15,028 nucleotides of DNA from Thermoplasmata archaeon (lineage in GTDB: Archaea > Thermoplasmatota > E2 > UBA202 > DSCA01): positions 1 through 15,028 of the forward strand of contig VBQP01000009.1 in the NCBI GenBank assembly GCA_008297795.1, written 5' to 3'. The translations under genes were made by a program, and so were the position numbers. Positions within the stretch are counted from its first letter, which is position 1. Every line of letters begins with the position of its first letter. The notes below the pieces were generated by a model that saw only the letters and a list, made by a program, of their open reading frames with translations, made no database searches and was not told the DNA's origin. Shown piece by piece: positions 13,932-15,028 of the stretch.

Positions 13932-15028
13932 TTATTTGCCCTGCCTTTTCCTAAGAAACGCTATTGAGACTATCGCTGCTGCTGCAAATGCAAACTCAAA
14001 GCCAGGCGTCTTACTCTTTTCGTTATTTTCTCCGTCTTCGCTACTGGTACCTCCGCTTTGCTCTCCCGAATTTGTTCCGTATGATATACCATTTGTGGAA
14101 AATGAGGGCACTGTTTCGTATTTTGCCTGGTTCCATTTCGTTTCCTGCGAATCTTTGAAAGCCCTTGCATAAACAACGACTTTGCTCACCTCACTCTCTC
14201 CTTTCAGCATGTCATATGCCCAGTTGTAGTCTGTCATTGGATATGTTCCACTCATGTTGAACTCCCATTTGTTCCAGTTTCCATCAGTGGAATTAAAAAA
14301 TTCGTTAATTGAATAACCCCCGAAATCCTGATTGAATTCTGATGGGCCCACTATCCAGCTTCCATAGTCATATGTGCCGTTTTTGTAATAAACCACAAAG
14401 GTCAGCGAAACATGGTCGGCGCCATTTGTTGTTCCTTTGACAGCAACATGCCCGCTTATCATGTTTGCATTCTCTCTGTGCAGTTCATATTCCACATGCG
14501 TTATGTCAATGCTTATGCTTTCGTCTGTTGCATCACCCTTTGTGGGATCTTCTGAGGGGTTACCACTATTGTTATCATTGTCGCCATTGCTACCTGTATT
14601 TCCTGCCTCAGAAGTAAAATCATATTGCTGGCTTCCATAATATTTACCAGCAAAAGCTCGGAATGAGAAATGCTGCCAGCCAGAGAACAATCCCGACGGC
14701 AATTTAATGGAAAGAGTGTCGCCATTTATACTGTAATCCGGTTGCCCGCCCGATGTGCCACCAGCATAATAAGCTAGCCCATTTGAATATACTGCCCCTA
14801 TTTCCTCATTGCCATCTGTGGCAGTTACCCAGTATGCATATTCGTCATTTATTTTCCCTGCAACTTTTATGTGCACTACAATATTACTTCCCTCAACAGT
14901 TGTCCATGCTTTTGTTATGTCAATGTCGGGATTGCTCACATCTCCCTGTGCGTCGTTCACTTCCAGTTCAAAATCTGTTGCTGCTGCAAGCGGCAACATC
15001 ATTAACAGAGCCAGAAATATTGCCATCT
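13932..15028 (-). CDS. Secreted surface protein with PGF-CTERM-like archaeosortase anchor (5' end probably outside the window)
   Basis: The frame runs to the window edge. An ATG occurs at 15026, but the hydrophobic stretch FLALLMMLPLAAA starts almost at once with no basic residues ahead, so a few upstream codons are probably missing. After the signal peptide come two beta-rich domains. The first (about 18-137), opening FELEVNDAQGDVSNPDIDIT, resembles CBM9/DOMON-like sandwiches; the second (about 170-312) I do not recognise. An Asn/Gly/Asp linker separates them (about 143-168). The C-terminus is a Ser/Glu-rich spacer, then TPGFE (P341), a hydrophobic helix and RKR: the PGF-CTERM pattern, cut by archaeosortase A and replaced by a lipid in haloarchaea. 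Two N-glycosylation sequons lie at NST and NMS in the second domain. Probably lipid-anchored at the outer cell surface; ligand unknown. Confidence 0.82.
   Translation of the reverse strand, partial: MAIFLALLMMLPLAAATDFELEVNDAQGDVSNPDIDITKAWTTVEGSNIVVHIKVAGKINDEYAYWVTATDGNEEIGAVYSNGLAYYAGGTSGGQPDYSINGDTLSIKLPSGLFSGWQHFSFRAFAGKYYGSQQYDFTSEAGNTGSNGDNDNNSGNPSEDPTKGDATDESISIDITHVEYELHRENANMISGHVAVKGTTNGADHVSLTFVVYYKNGTYDYGSWIVGPSEFNQDFGGYSINEFFNSTDGNWNKWEFNMSGTYPMTDYNWAYDMLKGESEVSKVVVYARAFKDSQETKWNQAKYETVPSFSTNGISYGTNSGEQSGGTSSEDGENNEKSKTPGFEFAFAAAAIVSIAFLRKRQGK

Noticed and set aside
1..15028. Search by eye for CRISPR arrays, tRNAs, rRNA, insertion sequences and inteins
   Set aside because: No regular repeats, cloverleaf-like sequence, transposase motifs or splicing blocks were seen; a covariance-model scan would be the decisive check.

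Overview
This is an archaeal chromosome segment. It encodes the large subunit of the archaeal D-family DNA polymerase, the ribosome-recycling ATPase ABCE1/RLI, MBF1, a type 2 methionine aminopeptidase, an ADP-forming acyl-CoA synthetase subunit, two PRC-barrel proteins and a PGF-CTERM-like surface protein. TATA-box promoters lie close to start codons and some messages look leaderless. The set points to Euryarchaeota in the broad sense, possibly a Thermoplasmatota-type lineage, but the window alone cannot settle the lineage. Every supported gene lies on the minus strand, so transcription runs from high to low coordinates. No rRNA, tRNA, CRISPR array, insertion sequence or integrase was seen, and no gap between genes exceeds about 260 bases.

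Layout in the direction of transcription (right to left): (1) 15028-13932, a secreted protein with a C-terminal PGF-CTERM-like anchor, cut or nearly cut by the window edge. (2) 13812-10488, a small PRC-barrel protein, an ADP-forming acyl-CoA synthetase (NDP-forming) alpha-type subunit, and ABCE1/RLI, tightly packed. (3) 10454-8548, MBF1, a TsaC/YrdC-type threonylcarbamoyl-AMP synthase and methionine aminopeptidase, joined by 8-base overlaps. With ABCE1 this makes a translation-centred block. (4) 8515-8258, an orphan small membrane protein. (5) 7999-3598, the most interesting part: a TasA/AbpA-like secreted filament subunit, a 28-residue membrane peptide, a secreted beta-rich protein, a signal peptidase I fused to a large multi-pass membrane region, and a PRC-PAS-DHp protein that has a histidine phosphoacceptor box but no ATPase domain. 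(6) 3558-238, PolD large subunit. (7) 181-1, the start of a secreted or membrane-anchored protein with a solute-binding-type domain, cut by the window edge.

How region 5 may work: the TasA-like subunit has a strong AGGAGG ribosome-binding site and a hairpin right after its stop codon. Each of the four downstream genes starts within a few bases of the previous stop, with no good ribosome-binding site of its own. I infer an operon that makes much filament protein and little of the accessory proteins. The signal peptidase would mature the filament subunit and its partner, and the last gene would be a cytoplasmic regulator. This parallels bacterial tapA-sipW-tasA and the archaeal bundling pili described in Pyrobaculum, but the fused peptidase, micropeptide and ATPase-less kinase-like protein are not part of the arrangements I know.
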